Below are positions 17,835-26,547 of a stretch of 64,000 nt of DNA, piece by piece. The notes beneath the pieces were generated by a model that saw nothing but the letters and a program-made list of their open reading frames with translations, had not been told where the DNA came from and searched no databases. A program made the position numbers and the translations under genes. Origin of the DNA: Bin55 sp965116055 (GTDB lineage Bacteria; Pseudomonadota; Gammaproteobacteria; Pseudomonadales; Azotimanducaceae); contig OZ220466.1 in NCBI GenBank assembly GCA_965116055.1, positions 2,232,001 to 2,296,000 on the forward strand, given 5' to 3'. Each line of letters opens with the position of its first letter. Positions within the stretch are counted from its first letter, which is position 1.

Positions 17835-18417
17835 TCACCCATCACCCTCCAGCCTGTCTTCTAGAAACTTCAACACCATTCTGAATAGGGACATTACGGA
17901 ACCAGCTAGCCCAAGCAAAATGCCAGTTATAAGCAGACCTTTGTAAATTGCAAATCCCGCAACTGTAAATTGCAAATCCCGCAACTCCCAATAACAAAAT
18001 ATTCGTAAATAAAGTAGCATATATTCGTCCCTTATCGTTTCGTATAGCCCCTTGCTGTGCATCGTTACGAATCTGTTGCTCCTTTTCCGCCATCCGAATT
18101 ATTCGATCCGCTGCATCAGGTTGCACTTCGTTATATTTTTGGAATGCTTCCGGTGTCGGCAACGGACCAGAATAGCTCATTTCGACTCTCTTATTGATCC
18201 GAGGATGAGCATCAAGAATCTGCTGTAGTTGTTTCGGAGACAACTTGTCCAGCAGTTGCATTAATTCCTCGGCAGATTCAGCCGGGATAATTTCTGTTCC
18301 TTTCTCCTTAGGTTCCTCTATACCCGGATCAGCTTCATCGGACTTCGCTTTTTTCGAATTCTCCTCACTCGAATCAGACACTCTGAGTCTTTCTCTCATT
18401 TGCAATGAAAGCATCAA
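17835..18417 (-). pseudogene. DUF2335 membrane protein gene frameshifted by a 22-bp tandem duplication
   Basis: DUF2335 proteins are small predicted membrane proteins of unknown function. The core motif is SYSGPLPTPEAFQKYNEV and PDAADRIIRMAEKEQQ (about residues 80-115), followed by a hydrophobic segment LLLGVAGFAIY. At 17944-17987 a 22-bp unit occurs twice in tandem. The extra copy shifts the frame, so the protein continues with unrelated sequence to 17842. Removing one copy restores a second membrane segment, GLLITGILLGLAGSVMSLF, and a charged tail ending EDRLEGDG at the stop 17835-17837. The N-terminal 60 residues are acidic and lysine-rich. The gene overlaps the end of the 76-residue ORF by 44 bp. 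Confidence 0.8.
17944..17987 (-). repeat. Perfect 22-bp tandem duplication inside the DUF2335 gene
   Basis: The unit, beginning AGTTGCGGGATTTGCAA on the minus strand, occurs twice back to back. Because 22 is not a multiple of three, the copy number sets the reading frame: one copy gives the full DUF2335 protein, two copies give the frameshifted form seen here. Confidence 0.9.
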
Positions 18418-18604
18418 CCGCTTTTCGGAAAGCCTTCTGCATGCGACCAGTATCCATTAGCCTACCCTTATACCCAGAATAAAGCGGGGTCAATTCAACA
18501 TCCTCGGGTAATACCCAAGTGTCTGAAAATATATCAAAAAAATTCGTCTCCGGAACGGGCAAGTACGTTGATTGCTCCATAACCGCGACATCGGACTCAT
18601 CCAT
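18374..18604 (-). CDS. Small acidic protein preceding DUF2335, unknown function
   Basis: This 76-residue frame starts with ATG at 18604, preceded by AGGAGA on the minus strand. The protein is soluble and rather acidic: FFDIFSDTWVLPEDVELTP, then YKGRLMDTGRMQKAFRKAV near the end. Its end overlaps the DUF2335 start by 44 bp, suggesting translational coupling in a two-gene cassette. I do not recognise a family. Confidence 0.55.
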   Translation of the reverse strand: MDESDVAVMEQSTYLPVPETNFFDIFSDTWVLPEDVELTPLYSGYKGRLMDTGRMQKAFRKAVDAFIANERKTQSV

Positions 18605-18691
18605 TTCACATCTCCTGCAAAGATAAGTTCCTATTCTTTGGGATAGGATCCCCCTAAGCCAAGGCCAACTCTCAGATTACCAACAACCTAC

Positions 18692-18898
18692 CTAATCGGT
18701 TTGCTCAAGAGGAAGATTTAGGATTGGTAAAGAAATGCCAAAGAGTACGTTACATCGCAGGCCATTGCCAACTGCCACATGAAGTGCGCGCATCGTAACA
18801 TGCTCCTCTTTGACTTTACCAAATTGTATAGAAAGAATTTTATATCCTTCATAATACGCTATAAACAATAATTCGACTCTTGTTAATGGGGCAAACAA
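18692..18898 (-). CDS. Short ORF of unknown function, possibly a gene remnant
   Basis: The 68-codon frame encodes ELLFIAYYEGYKILSIQ and ALHVAVGNGLRCNVLFGI. The same frame is open for about 50 further codons upstream (NPESPPDTPNKPDRPF), without an ATG, so it may be the tail of a decayed longer gene. It lies between the DUF2335 cassette and an isolated IS1182 end. No family recognised. Confidence 0.3.
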   Translation of the reverse strand: MFAPLTRVELLFIAYYEGYKILSIQFGKVKEEHVTMRALHVAVGNGLRCNVLFGISLPILNLPLEQTD

Positions 18899-19159
18899 AG
18901 CGGTCGGTTTTGTAGCGAATGGTCTGTCCGGTTTGTTTGGGGTATCTGGCGGGCTTTCCGGGTTATACGCCCTACAAGAACCGCCAAACGCCGGTCACTA
19001 CCGCAATCCTACGCGACAGCCCGTAAATTTCCCTTCATCAAAATATCTCGTATCGTATCGGGCTAACTCGCGCGGGCCATGGCGGATAGTGCTGCCTCCA
19101 TCCAAATAGAGAATACCTTGCCTGTCGCTTTCACAGCGGGACGGGCGAACTGGACTTCA
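18899..19159. other. Unassigned sequence inside the IS-bounded region
   Basis: No convincing gene. A minus-strand frame leading into the 68-codon ORF and a glycine-rich plus-strand frame (GLSGLFGVSGGLSGLYA) both lack starts. It ends at an isolated IS1182-type terminal repeat. Confidence 0.35.
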
Positions 19160-19188
19160 AGCCTCATGCCTTCTTACGGCGCAAGCTT
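19160..19188 (-). repeat. Isolated IS1182-type terminal inverted repeat
   Basis: Read on the minus strand this is AAGCTTGCGCCGTAAGAAGG followed by CATGAGGC. Its 22 bases CG-CGTAAGAAGGCATGAGGCTT match the left end at 17058 better than that element's own right end does. The base after it on the plus strand is CTAA, one change from the CTAG flank seen at the other ends. It marks the outer edge of an older or larger IS-derived segment. Confidence 0.65.
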
Positions 19189-19234
19189 CTAACTCCGTTT
19201 CTAGTACAGCGACTCGACTGCGATTGGTTAGTTG

Positions 19235-20359
19235 TTACGTCGCAAGCGTCGGTTCAATGATGCCAAGCTCGATTGATGTTTCGACAACGTCTCGGATGGT
19301 ATCTTCAACATGTCGGATCGTGGCACCAAGAACCGTTTTAGCCTTTTTGCAATCGTTTACGGCGCGAGGCTTTGGCGGCTTGCCGTTCGTTCCATGGTGC
19401 CCTTCGCGTTGCGGAAGTGGCTGAGGATTACCTAATTTGAAAGCAGGAAAAGAGTCGTGGATGATCCCCCGCACTTCCTCGCTAAAGAGTAAAGAGGAAC
19501 GACCGCCGGAACCGTGCATGACATAGCGTGCGCCGCCTTCAGTACGGGCATGTTCCACGATCGATTCGGCTGCGAGGCGATGCGCCTGCACCAAATCTCG
19601 CACATCAATGATGTTGTAGTACATATCGTAAGGCGAAGGCCAATTCGGTACTTGATTGTTTGCGATGCGACCGATTTGTTCAATCCACTGTCCTACTTGC
19701 GCTTTAAATAAGACCGGACCGCAAATCATTGCAGGACACATAGTTATTGCATCCCACCGTCCACCGCTCGCAACGCCGGCGTCGTTAATCAAATGCTCGG
19801 TATCAACTTTGCTGCGCGCGTAAGCATTGCGCGGATGCTTCCACCGCTCTTCGGCTACGCCATCTGATGCCCAGTCATTTTCAGTCCATTCATAGCCCTC
19901 TTCGACGGTTGCGGCTTTCTGCCCGGATACGGCCGCCATCGAGCTCGTGTAAACGAGACGACGCACGCTCGAAGTACGATCAATCGAATGGAGTACGTTC
20001 TGCGTCCCTTTCAAGCCGCCATCGTAGACATCCTGCGATACGTCGCCGGAACCCAGCGGTTGGGATTTACCGTCAGCCGAATTACCTAGCACCGCAGCCA
20101 CATGAAATACCGCGCTGCAGCCATCGAATGCCTCATCGTACGACCCTTCCGTAAAGAGATCGCAACCGTCGCGTATCTCGACATTCGGGAGCTTGCCGAG
20201 ATAGTTCACGGCATCTTCACCCCGCCAACTCGACGCATCGCGTAGGCAAGCTCGAACTCGATAGCCCTGCAAGGCAAGCTCACGGACCATGTGGCCCCCG
20301 GTAAATCCAGAACATCCCGTTACAGCAACTGGACCTGAATGTTGATTAATGGCTGGCAT
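19235..20359 (-). CDS. NAD(P)-dependent extended SDR (epimerase / dihydroflavonol reductase-like)
   Basis: This is a 374-residue extended short-chain dehydrogenase/reductase. The Rossmann motif is VAVTGCSGFTGGHMV, and the catalytic Ser and YxxxK are in LVYTSSMAAV and YARSKVD. The N-terminal half resembles NAD-dependent epimerase/dehydratases and DFR-type ketoreductases. It is the last gene of an apparent three-gene minus-strand operon after two PhyH dioxygenases, with a 67-bp gap, so it may oxidise or reduce the product of a hydroxylation. Substrate unknown. Confidence 0.83.
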   Translation of the reverse strand: MPAINQHSGPVAVTGCSGFTGGHMVRELALQGYRVRACLRDASSWRGEDAVNYLGKLPNVEIRDGCDLFTEGSYDEAFDGCSAVFHVAAVLGNSADGKSQPLGSGDVSQDVYDGGLKGTQNVLHSIDRTSSVRRLVYTSSMAAVSGQKAATVEEGYEWTENDWASDGVAEERWKHPRNAYARSKVDTEHLINDAGVASGGRWDAITMCPAMICGPVLFKAQVGQWIEQIGRIANNQVPNWPSPYDMYYNIIDVRDLVQAHRLAAESIVEHARTEGGARYVMHGSGGRSSLLFSEEVRGIIHDSFPAFKLGNPQPLPQREGHHGTNGKPPKPRAVNDCKKAKTVLGATIRHVEDTIRDVVETSIELGIIEPTLAT

Positions 20360-20426
20360 ACCTTACCTCAATTTGAACAGAACATGGATTTGATTGGGAC
20401 GCACTCAGGCATCTGATGTGAAAGCC

Positions 20427-21308
20427 CTACGCTGCTGTCGATTTGGCGGCTTCCTGCACATAGTCAGCATACCATTCGTCAGCGAGTTTTGCCGACTCAT
20501 GTACATAGATCCCGTCGTTGATCACATCAATAGGATCTCGGCCGTCCACGCCTAATCCAAATCGGTGATAGCCTAGAAGCCGTTGCAGGGCTTCCGGCAT
20601 CTTGCGCACTTCTTCGCGCGGCACAGATACCAGCTGAATTTCTTGCGGTCGTAAATACGCCACCTGGTGGCTCATGAAAAAGCCGAGCCGCTCGCGATCT
20701 GTCGACCTGTTCGCTCCGCCACCATGCCAAAGACCGCCCTCCCACATGAGCATCGTGCCCGATTTCATTTCGACTTGCAGTGTCTCAATTGACTGATCAG
20801 GCCGTCGATCGTACCAGCGATGGCTATACGGTACGATGTGTGTGGCGCCGTTCTCAATGTCGAAATCGTCCAGCGCGATGAGAGCGTTGCACACGAAACT
20901 AGGGTGAGGTCGCGGGATCGGCCATAACCCATCGTCCTGATGCAGATACTGGCGAGTTTCCCCTGGCAAGACATTGAACAATGTAGTGACATTGACCTGG
21001 GTTCGAGGACCTAACACCCCTTCGACAAGCCCACGCACTCGCTTGTCTAGGAACAAATAGTCGACCGCTCGCGTTTTCGCAAGCAGGTTGTGCGCTCGCC
21101 AAGTTTTACCCGTTTGCGTGCCGATGGCGCGCATTTCCGTAATGTACACCTCGGTCTTAAACGCGTGCCGGATCTTCTCGACTTCGCTCGCCGAGATGAA
21201 ATCTTCGACGACCGTGAAACCTTGTTCCGTTATTTGCTCAATACGTTCAGTAATGTTCAATCCGTCAACGATGACCGGGGCTTCCTCTGCTTGTTCCGTC
21301 AGTGTCAT
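20427..21308 (-). CDS. Phytanoyl-CoA dioxygenase (PhyH) family protein
   Basis: A non-haem Fe(II)/2-oxoglutarate oxygenase of 293 residues. The iron-binding HxD is in QYLHQDDGLWP, and the distal histidine in GGLWHGGGANRS, with the 2OG-binding arginine in RERLGFF. Its start overlaps the end of the preceding dioxygenase gene by four bases. Proteins of this type hydroxylate fatty acyl, terpenoid or secondary-metabolite substrates. The two adjacent PhyH genes are only distantly similar, so they probably act on successive substrates rather than being a recent duplication. Confidence 0.87.
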   Translation of the reverse strand: MTLTEQAEEAPVIVDGLNITERIEQITEQGFTVVEDFISASEVEKIRHAFKTEVYITEMRAIGTQTGKTWRAHNLLAKTRAVDYLFLDKRVRGLVEGVLGPRTQVNVTTLFNVLPGETRQYLHQDDGLWPIPRPHPSFVCNALIALDDFDIENGATHIVPYSHRWYDRRPDQSIETLQVEMKSGTMLMWEGGLWHGGGANRSTDRERLGFFMSHQVAYLRPQEIQLVSVPREEVRKMPEALQRLLGYHRFGLGVDGRDPIDVINDGIYVHESAKLADEWYADYVQEAAKSTAA

Positions 21309-22360
21309 GGGGCCATCTCTGTTGTTTCGTTGCGTTCGCGCGCTTCCTGCTCTTTCTGCTGCCTACGGATACGATTCCCATGCCGCTGCGAAGTCATCAC
21401 ACCGTCATGCGTCATGTAATCGTACCTTGGCCGTAACGTGGTCTTACCGTTAGCAGGTTCCGTATCGAATAAACTTCGATAGGTCTCAATGGTCTGACCG
21501 CTTTTCGCGCCCGCCTCTGCTTTCGCGACCCGTTCGACGTCCCAATCGGTTGCGCCAAACGGAAACAAGCTGTAGACATCCATCAAACCCGCGAACCGCA
21601 CAGGGTTACGATCAAGCGCTTCTTGCGTAACTGTCTCGCGATAGGCTTCCTCGGCTTGGCGTCTTCGACGCATGTATTCGCACTGCAAAGTCATTCGCAG
21701 TCCTGGGGTCTTTTTCGGATAGGAGCCATGCCAAGTGTGATTGCCCCAAATGACCATTGACCCTTTAGGGGCTTCTACCGCCACTGCGCGGTCCGCCCAA
21801 TATTTCGCGTCGTCCGGCGTGACCTGGCGCCGCCATTTATGGCTGCCTGGCACAAATGAAATGGCGCCATCGTCTTTTGTGTAATCCGTCAACATGAAAT
21901 GCATATTGCAGTTGTTCACTTGCTCCGGCTGCGCTTGCAACGCAGGATCCAAGTAATCACCATGGATGCCGGTGCGCACCTCGCCCGGCCCTTTAACCCA
22001 TGCAGCGCATAGGCTTAAGACGCAGTCCGTGCCCAGTAACCATTCCGCCAACCCAAGACCTGCGGGGTTGTAGGTCAGTTTCTCGAAAATCCGGTCTTCC
22101 CACAACATGAAGCGCTGAATGTCATTAACGTTTTGCCACCGCTCTTCTGATAGTCCGTCTTCGCCATAGCGACGCAACATGGTGCGTTCCAGCGCTGCTT
22201 TCACTTCATCGCAAAACTCGGTCGGGCCAACCTTTTCCGGGGGTACGACGGTAAAGCCGAACGCTTCCAGTTCAGCGACATTGGTCAATAAATCGAGTTG
22301 TGCCAGCTCTTTGTAGAGGGGCGCAACCGATCCTGCCGACTTCCAATCCCCAATATCCAA
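21305..22360 (-). CDS. Phytanoyl-CoA dioxygenase (PhyH) family protein
   Basis: First gene of the PhyH-PhyH-SDR unit, 351 residues. The iron site HxD is RTGIHGDYLDP, with the distal histidine in WGNHTWHGSYPKKTPG and a candidate 2OG-binding arginine in GLRMTLQCEYM. The family core PGSHKWRRQV is clear. A 309-bp divergent region with a perfect 18-bp palindrome lies upstream, shared with the sulfite reductase operon. Substrate unknown. Confidence 0.87.
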   Translation of the reverse strand: MDIGDWKSAGSVAPLYKELAQLDLLTNVAELEAFGFTVVPPEKVGPTEFCDEVKAALERTMLRRYGEDGLSEERWQNVNDIQRFMLWEDRIFEKLTYNPAGLGLAEWLLGTDCVLSLCAAWVKGPGEVRTGIHGDYLDPALQAQPEQVNNCNMHFMLTDYTKDDGAISFVPGSHKWRRQVTPDDAKYWADRAVAVEAPKGSMVIWGNHTWHGSYPKKTPGLRMTLQCEYMRRRRQAEEAYRETVTQEALDRNPVRFAGLMDVYSLFPFGATDWDVERVAKAEAGAKSGQTIETYRSLFDTEPANGKTTLRPRYDYMTHDGVMTSQRHGNRIRRQQKEQEARERNETTEMAP

Positions 22361-22449
22361 CGACAGATCCTCCGAACTTCAGCTGTTAATGGCTAGATGA
22401 AACATGCGCCTTCTCCAATCAATATCTCGTCCCATAGCCAAATAACGCA

Positions 22450-22467
22450 CAAAGTTCATGAACTTTG
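22450..22467. promoter_or_regulatory. Perfect 18-bp palindrome, candidate operator
   Basis: CAAAGTTCATGAACTTTG is a perfect dyad between the divergent PhyH and sulfite-reductase genes, about 90 bp upstream of the first PhyH start. Its length and symmetry fit a homodimeric regulator (for example GntR- or TetR-type), but no regulator gene is close by. The remainder of 22361-22669 shows no gene. Confidence 0.5.
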
Positions 22468-22669
22468 GAGTCGCACACTGAAAGAGTAAGGCACTAACGA
22501 GAGCGCGAAAAACACAGCGCAATGACCACTTTAAGCGGACTGCATGTAGAGTTAACTGTTAGATTATCGCATAATTGCCATCTTCCTCCGTACCTTCTTT
22601 GAGGCGATTTCGCCTTCGTTGGCACACCCGGTCTTAGGTTGACCGCATGCAACCATAGTAGGCGACACG

Positions 22670-24355
22670 ATGTATCAATACGACGAATTTGATCGTACTT
22701 TTCTAAAAGAAAGAGTGGCGCAGTATCGGGATCAAACTGAGCGCTATCTTGCGGGCGAGATCCCCGACGATGTGTTTCAGCAACTGCGATTGCGCAATGG
22801 GCTGTACATACAGCGTCTGGCGCCCATGCTACGCATTGCGGTGCCTTACGGCACGTTAAATGCGACACAATTGCGCAAGCTCGCGTCCATTTCACGGAAT
22901 TACGACAAAGGTTACGGGCACCTGAGCACGCGCCAAAACATGCAGCTGAATTGGCCGGAACTTGCTGAAGTACCGGATATTCTCGCAGAATTGGCGGAAG
23001 TCGACATGCACGCGATTCAAACGAGCGGCAGTTGCGTTCGCAACGTGACGACCGACCAATTCGCAGGGGTCGCCGCCGATGAATGGGTTGATGCTCGCCC
23101 TTACGCCGAAATGCTCCGACAATGGTCGACGTATCACCCGGAATTCGAGTGGTTACCGCGTAAATTCAAGATAGCCTTGAACGGCGCAGCGTCGGACCGC
23201 GCCGCGATCGCGGTACACGACATTGGCATTCAAATAAAGCTTGACGCCGACGGCCATCCTGTGTTTGATGTGTACGTTGGGGGCGGGCTCGGTCGAACCC
23301 CAGCCATCGGCGCGCTGATTCGTGAGGATCTAGCGGCCCGGCATCTACTCACCTACGTCGAAGCGATTTTGCGGGTGTATAACCGTTACGGACGACGCGA
23401 CAATAAATACAAAGCGCGTATCAAGATTCTGGTAAAAGCGATGTCACCCGATGGTTTTGGCACCAAGGTTGATGCAGAATGGGAGCAAATCAAGCACAAC
23501 CCACAGGAACTTACGGAAGAGGAAATAGATCGTATCGCCGGCTTCTTTAAGCCGCCAAACTATCCGACTCAAGAAAACACAGCGAGCGAGCTCGCGAATC
23601 AACGCCTCAATGACCCGACATTCGATCGTTGGCTCAGACAGAATGTCACAGAGCACAAACAACCGAATTACGCGATCGTAACGCTCTCCACCAAGGCGAC
23701 CGGTGTTCCACCCGGAGACGTGACCGATATTCAAATGGAGGCGGTAGCAAACTGGTCGGAATTGTTCGGCTTTGGCGAAATTCGCATCAGTCACGAACAA
23801 AACTTCGTGTTGCCCGATGTGCCGCAGAGCAGTTTGTACGAACTCTACTGCCTAGCTAAAGTAGAAGGCTTGGCGTCCGCTAATCGGGGTTTGCTGACCG
23901 ATGTGATTTGTTGTCCGGGCGGCGATTATTGCTCGCTCGCAAATGCGAAATCAATTCCGGTTGCCGAAGAACTATTACAACGTTTCGATGACTACGACTA
24001 CTTACACGATCTTGGATCATTGGACTTAAACATTTCAGGATGCATGAACGCTTGCGGACATCACCACGTCGGTCACATCGGCGTCTTGGGAGTCGATAAA
24101 CGCGGAGCTGAGTTCTATCAAATATCTCTCGGTGGCAATGCGACGAACGGCGCGTCAATCGGCAAGATCGTTGGCCCTTCCTTTTCACGCAATCAAGTCG
24201 TCGGCGTAGTCGAGAAATTACTCAATGTGTACCTTGATTACCGTATTGAAGGGGAGTCATTCTTACACTGCTATCGCCGCGTCGGGATCGAACCATTCAA
24301 GGACCGCGTATACGGAGAGGCCACGCCGGACCAAGCCTATGCCGGCCCTAGTTAA
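22670..24355 (+). CDS. cysI: Sulfite reductase haemoprotein (nitrite/sulfite reductase family)
   Basis: The enzyme performs six-electron reduction of sulfite to sulfide (or of nitrite) in assimilation, in the cytoplasm. Two ferredoxin-like half-domains and two catalytic halves are seen in 561 residues. Sirohaem/4Fe-4S ligands lie in VICCPGGDYCSLAN and NISGCMNACGHHH. STRQNMQLNW and SGSCVRNVTTDQFAG are substrate/sirohaem motifs. Directly coupled DUF934 indicates the gammaproteobacterial assimilatory sulfite reductase type, which lacks a neighbouring flavoprotein CysJ. Confidence 0.9.
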   Translation: MYQYDEFDRTFLKERVAQYRDQTERYLAGEIPDDVFQQLRLRNGLYIQRLAPMLRIAVPYGTLNATQLRKLASISRNYDKGYGHLSTRQNMQLNWPELAEVPDILAELAEVDMHAIQTSGSCVRNVTTDQFAGVAADEWVDARPYAEMLRQWSTYHPEFEWLPRKFKIALNGAASDRAAIAVHDIGIQIKLDADGHPVFDVYVGGGLGRTPAIGALIREDLAARHLLTYVEAILRVYNRYGRRDNKYKARIKILVKAMSPDGFGTKVDAEWEQIKHNPQELTEEEIDRIAGFFKPPNYPTQENTASELANQRLNDPTFDRWLRQNVTEHKQPNYAIVTLSTKATGVPPGDVTDIQMEAVANWSELFGFGEIRISHEQNFVLPDVPQSSLYELYCLAKVEGLASANRGLLTDVICCPGGDYCSLANAKSIPVAEELLQRFDDYDYLHDLGSLDLNISGCMNACGHHHVGHIGVLGVDKRGAEFYQISLGGNATNGASIGKIVGPSFSRNQVVGVVEKLLNVYLDYRIEGESFLHCYRRVGIEPFKDRVYGEATPDQAYAGPS

Positions 24356-24806
24356 GGATCGGCAAATCATCGACGACTCGTGGCAGCTCGTCGAAACGAT
24401 CGCGGATGATGTCCCCGCCAACGCCATTGTGCCCATTGATCAGTTGGCAAATACCCAAGCGAACGCCACCTGGATCGAAGGCGACTTCGAACTCAGCGAA
24501 GACTGCGAGCAACTGATAACGCTTGATCTGGTTGCCGTGCACTTCCCCGCTTTCGCTGACGGTCGCGGGTTGTCGTTAGCAACGCTTTTACGCGGCCGTT
24601 ATGGATTTAAGGGGGAACTACGCGCCATTGGCGAAGTTCAACCCGATCTCACGCCGTTCATGCTTCGTTGCGGATTCGACTCATTCGTATTAGCTGATGT
24701 GCAAGCAGCGCGCACCGCCATTCAATGCATGGATCGTATGAGTGATTTTTATCAAGGCTCGGCGATTAAACCCGCCCCCGCCTATCGTCGTCGCCATTCA
24801 CCCTAA
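24339..24806 (+). CDS. DUF934 protein associated with sulfite reductase
   Basis: DUF934 proteins almost always follow this kind of cysI and are presumed electron-transfer or assembly helpers in sulfite reduction. I chose the ATG at 24339 (MPALVKDRQIID), which overlaps the cysI end by 17 bp and gives 155 residues. Motifs are FPAFADGRGLSLATLLRGRYGF and ELRAIGEVQPDLTPFMLRCGFDSF, read in parts. Its biochemical role is not established. Confidence 0.85.
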   Translation: MPALVKDRQIIDDSWQLVETIADDVPANAIVPIDQLANTQANATWIEGDFELSEDCEQLITLDLVAVHFPAFADGRGLSLATLLRGRYGFKGELRAIGEVQPDLTPFMLRCGFDSFVLADVQAARTAIQCMDRMSDFYQGSAIKPAPAYRRRHSP

Positions 24807-24843
24807 CCACGCCGGGCCCTGACCGTAGCGGGTTTCAAACAAG

Positions 24844-25995
24844 ATGATCGATAGTTTTATCCTGATTTTTGTCGGCGCAGCGATACTCGCGTCACTTTCC
24901 ATGTTCATTCGGCAACCGCTAGTCGTCGTTTACGTGGTACTCGGCATCGTGATCGGTCCATCGGCCTTGGGTTGGGTCAAAGACACATCCTTGCTTACGG
25001 ATGTGTCTGAAGTAGGCATTCTGTTCCTGCTATTTATCGTTGGTTTAGAGCTTCCGCCCAACAAGCTCGTCCGTATGTTCGGCACATCGCTGGTCGCTGC
25101 TTTACTCAGTTCATTGTTGTTTTTTGCAGTGGGATTCGGCGCCGGATGGCTCCTCGACTTCACCTGGCTTGAACGTGTCGTGATGGGCCTCGCACTCATG
25201 TTTTCGAGCACGGTACTGGGTATCAAGTTACTACCGCGCACGATTCTGCACCATCGCAAAATCGGTGAAATCGTGATCGGGGTTCTGCTCATACAGGACA
25301 TTCTCGCAGTCGCTTCGCTGGTTGCGCTCTCTTTGTATAACAGCCTCGGCACTCAAGGCGATATTGATCTCCGTTTAGTGCTCGCGGCGAGTCCCATTCT
25401 GCTGGTCATCGCTTACGCTGGCCCGAAGTTTTTCATCTGGCCGCTCATGCAGAAATTCGACGTTTTTAGCGAATTCATATTTCTGCTATATATTGGTTGG
25501 TGCATGGCACTGGCCGGGATCGCACATGCATGTGGGTTAGGCTTCGAACTCGGCGCATTTATCGCAGGCGTAGCGCTTGCAAATTCGCCTGTATCACAAA
25601 GCGTCGCCGAGACGCTGGAGCCCTTACGCGATTTCTTCCTCGTCCTTTTCTTCTTCACCGTCGGCGCCCGGGTGGATATTGCGCTCGTCGCCGATGCCAT
25701 CTTTCCGGCCATAGCGCTCGCAGTTGTGCTTATCGCGCTCAAGCCAGTCGTTTTTCGATACCTACTCGCGCTTCGACGAGTGCGTAGCCAAATCGGATGG
25801 GAAGTTGGGTTTCGTCTAGGTCAATGCAGCGAGTTTTCTCTGCTTGTATTGCTCGTAGCTGGACCTATCATGAGTGAACAAGCGGACCATGTAGTTTTGT
25901 TGGCTACGATTCTCACGATGCTTGTGTCTACCTACCTGGTCGTTCTGAACTATCGTAGTCCGCTTGCCATTTCGGAACATTTGCGCGTCAATTAA
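24844..25995 (+). CDS. CPA2-family cation:proton antiporter (Kef-type membrane domain)
   Basis: A 383-residue inner-membrane protein with about 12 hydrophobic segments, beginning FILIFVGAAILASLSMFIRQ. The family motifs are VVYVVLGIVIGPSALGW, LFIVGLELPPNKL and QDILAVASLVALS. It lacks the C-terminal TrkA-N nucleotide-binding domain of KefB/KefC. It starts 37 bp after DUF934 on the same strand and may share its transcript. The transported ion cannot be told. Confidence 0.85.
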   Translation: MIDSFILIFVGAAILASLSMFIRQPLVVVYVVLGIVIGPSALGWVKDTSLLTDVSEVGILFLLFIVGLELPPNKLVRMFGTSLVAALLSSLLFFAVGFGAGWLLDFTWLERVVMGLALMFSSTVLGIKLLPRTILHHRKIGEIVIGVLLIQDILAVASLVALSLYNSLGTQGDIDLRLVLAASPILLVIAYAGPKFFIWPLMQKFDVFSEFIFLLYIGWCMALAGIAHACGLGFELGAFIAGVALANSPVSQSVAETLEPLRDFFLVLFFFTVGARVDIALVADAIFPAIALAVVLIALKPVVFRYLLALRRVRSQIGWEVGFRLGQCSEFSLLVLLVAGPIMSEQADHVVLLATILTMLVSTYLVVLNYRSPLAISEHLRVN

Positions 25996-26029
25996 CCACG
26001 CACAACATAGAGATTAACGCTGTTTCAAG

Positions 26030-26451
26030 GTCAACCCGGCAGTTGTCAGTGATTCAATGACGCGCCGGTGAAGCCATTCGGTATGACCGTTTACGCGGAG
26101 GAGTCGGCGAAATTTCGTTAGCGTCGAACGATCTAAAGCAGAGCGTAATGTCCCATCCGCAAAATGCCTCTACAAGTCGGTTTTCGAGCATGTCGTCCAC
26201 GGCTTGTTGATCGCTCAAACGCGGCATAGCTGATACACATGCAACCGTAACATGCTAGTTAAAGGTATCGGTTGGCGTCCGCGCTTACCGGACGGGTAGC
26301 ATGGGCGAACCGTATCAAGCAATTCGTCCCACGGTATTGCGCTATCAATAGCAGCTAAAAACCGATGCCGTTTGGTATCGACATCGCGCACCCACGTATG
26401 CTCTGTGAATAACGAACCGAACTTTGGTATCGACGCCATGATTGAATTCAC
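26030..26451 (-). pseudogene. IS5-family transposase N-terminal remnant
   Basis: The frame at 26215-26451 encodes SLFTEHTWVRDVDTKRHRF, then DELLDTVRPCYPSGKRGRQP and IPLTSMLRLHVYQL, matching the IS5-family N terminus. After a stop, a second piece (LSDQQAVDDMLENRLVEAF) continues the IS5 pattern in decayed form to about 26030. The catalytic half is absent. It is an old fragment between the antiporter and AcuI genes; nothing else is seen in 25996-26547. Confidence 0.7.
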
Positions 26452-26547
26452 ATGCCATCAGCAACTCTGTACCGTTAATCTACCAGAAATCGAACCATTT
26501 CAAAAGCTAGCTATTGACGTTCATGATGCGCACGAGGTATCCGACAG

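Noticed and set aside
18841..19110. A plus-strand glycine-rich frame (VGFVANGLSGLFGVSGGLSG).
   Set aside because: There is no start codon before it and no homologue recognised.
24225..24338. Upstream extension of the DUF934 frame.
   Set aside because: It overlaps the end of cysI and reads as its shadow; the ATG at 24339 fits the family.
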